From Lysinibacillus sp. FSL K6-0232 (GTDB lineage Bacteria > Bacillota > Bacilli > Bacillales_A > Planococcaceae), in assembly GCF_038008325.1 (NCBI RefSeq), contig NZ_JBBOYW010000001.1, forward strand, positions 610,001 through 674,000: a DNA stretch of 64,000 nt, written 5' to 3'. Shown piece by piece: positions 62,822 to 64,000 of the stretch (within the stretch, counting starts at the first letter, position 1; every line of letters starts with the position of its first letter). The translations under genes and the position numbers were made by a program. Under the pieces are notes generated by a model. It was not told where the DNA came from. It did no database searches and worked only from the letters and a program-made list of their open reading frames with translations.

Positions 62822-64000
62822 ATGAATGATTTGGAACTAATTTTATTATCGGGTGGTTCGGGCAAAAGACTTTGGCCGCTATCAAATGATTCAAGATCGA
62901 AACAATTTTTGAAAGTTTTACCTGGAGATAAAGAGCTTGAATCAATGGTGCAACGAGTTTGGAAACAATTACAAAGCACACATCTAAGTAATTCAACAGT
63001 TATTGCGACAAGTAAATCTCAAGTGGACATGATTCAAAGCCAATTAGGGTATGAAGTACCTTTAATTATTGAACCAGAAAGACGAGATACATTTCCTGCT
63101 ATTGCACTTGCAGCCACTTATTTATATTCAGTGAAAAATATAGATTTGAATGAGGTAGTAGCTGTCTTACCAGTAGATCCATATGTAGAAACAGGCTTTT
63201 TTGAAAAAATAAAGGATTTAGATTCAGCTTTAAGATCTGTAAATGCTGATTTAGCACTAATCGGTGCGTCACCTACATATCCATCTAGTAAATATGGCTA
63301 TATAGTGCCTGCTCACTCTGGAAAAGAAGATATTGTAGAAGTAAAGAGTTTTAAAGAAAAACCTTCAGAGAGCGAGGCTGAACAATTAATTCAAGAAAAT
63401 GCCTTATGGAATTGTGGTGTATTTGCATTTAAATTAGAGTATTTAATTTCACTTTTAAAAGAAAAGAATTTACCAATAGATTATCATGTTTTATTAGAAC
63501 GATATAGTGAATTAGAGAAAATTAGTTTTGACTATGCAGTAGTAGAAAAAGCTAAAAACATCATTGCATTACCATATTATGGTACTTGGAAAGATCTTGG
63601 TACTTGGAATACATTAACTGAAGAAATGGGCAACAATGTGATTGGTAAAGGTATTTTATGTGATGAGTCAGTAAATACCCATTTAGTAAATGAATTAGAT
63701 GTTCCTGTTACAGTGATTGGTTTAGATAACGCAATTGTTGCAGCAAGTCCAGACGGTATTTTAGTATCTGATAAACTTTCAAGTCCTAAAATAAAAGAAA
63801 TATTAACAGGGTTTGAGCAACGACCAATGTATGAAGAACGACGTTGGGGATGGTATAAAGTTTTAGAACATACTAAGTTTGATGAAGGTAATGAAGTACT
63901 AACAAAAAGAATTTGTGTAAATGCAGGAAGTAATTTAAGCTATCAAAAGCATTATGCACGTAGTGAAGTTTGGACAATTATTAAAGGTGAAGGTTATTTT
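62822..64000 (+). CDS. manC: Mannose-1-phosphate guanylyltransferase / mannose-6-phosphate isomerase (3' cut by window)
   Basis: Makes GDP-mannose, the substrate of Gmd. 393 codons to the window edge, still open. Nucleotidyltransferase signature LILLSGGSGKRLWPLSNDS; IIEPERRDTFPAIALAA; AVLPVDPYVE; SSKYGYIVP; FKEKPSE; TWKDLGTWNTL; then the start of a C-terminal cupin (type II isomerase) domain, RRWGWYKVLEH to SEVWTIIKGEGYF. The start is either ATG 62822 or TTG 62831; the ribosome site (AGAAAGAAG) is weak for both. Confidence 0.93.
   Translation, partial: MNDLELILLSGGSGKRLWPLSNDSRSKQFLKVLPGDKELESMVQRVWKQLQSTHLSNSTVIATSKSQVDMIQSQLGYEVPLIIEPERRDTFPAIALAATYLYSVKNIDLNEVVAVLPVDPYVETGFFEKIKDLDSALRSVNADLALIGASPTYPSSKYGYIVPAHSGKEDIVEVKSFKEKPSESEAEQLIQENALWNCGVFAFKLEYLISLLKEKNLPIDYHVLLERYSELEKISFDYAVVEKAKNIIALPYYGTWKDLGTWNTLTEEMGNNVIGKGILCDESVNTHLVNELDVPVTVIGLDNAIVAASPDGILVSDKLSSPKIKEILTGFEQRPMYEERRWGWYKVLEHTKFDEGNEVLTKRICVNAGSNLSYQKHYARSEVWTIIKGEGYF

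Overview
This window reads as chromosome from a low-GC Firmicute of the Lysinibacillus / Bacillus sphaericus type. The evidence is conserved Bacillus-type gene order (rpiB-ywlG-glyA-upp-mnaA-atpIBEFHAGDC-ywzB-murA-spoIID-spoIIQ-spoIIID-mbl-flhO-flhP-fabZ-ywpF-ssbB-ywqA-ywqB), sporulation genes, strong AGGAGG ribosome sites, and an SLH-anchored S-layer protein beside csaB. No rRNA, tRNA, prophage or CRISPR array is visible.

Layout. 1-7.4 kb: the end of a chemoreceptor, a candidate DnaA-box cluster, rpiB, ywlG, glyA, an orphan IS605-type TnpB element with its probable guide RNA end, upp and mnaA. 7.4-15.2 kb: the complete F1Fo ATP synthase operon, with hairpins in its leader and between atpE and atpF, then ywzB. 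15.2-26.3 kb: murA, spoIID, spoIIQ, spoIIID, mbl, two flagellar rod genes, an EpuA-family protein, fabZ, an unknown conserved-looking protein, a lipoprotein, a frameshifted NERD-domain gene, ywpF and ssbB. 26.5-32.9 kb: the Snf2 helicase/SWIM pair ywqA-ywqB, an IDEAL-domain protein and a divergent flagellin with a sigma-D promoter. 32.9-44.3 kb: a reverse-strand operon for secondary cell wall polymer (TagA-like transferase, flippase, DUF5693 protein, CsaB pyruvyl transferase), an SLH-anchored glucosaminidase, and the S-layer gene with tandem promoters and a structured leader.

44.3-47.6 kb is a graveyard: an inverted, decayed piece of an S-layer-like gene and a decayed tyrosine recombinase. 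47.6-64.0 kb is a surface glycan cluster: TPR protein, Wzy_C/O-ligase-type membrane protein, gmd, rmd, Wzm and Wzt ABC transporter, coiled-coil methyltransferase, five glycosyltransferases, a phosphoglycosyl transferase and manC (cut by the window end).

How it fits together. MnaA supplies UDP-ManNAc, TagA/flippase/CsaB would build and pyruvylate the wall polymer, and SLH domains of the S-layer protein and glucosaminidase bind it. ManC, Gmd and Rmd would make GDP-D-rhamnose; the transferases would assemble a rhamnan-type chain on an undecaprenyl primer, the methyltransferase may cap it, Wzm/Wzt would export it, and the ligase-type protein may attach it to the S-layer protein. This is an inference from gene content, by analogy with S-layer glycosylation (slg) clusters and the Pseudomonas A-band pathway. 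It is the most interesting system in the window, together with the S-layer/recombinase relic beside it.
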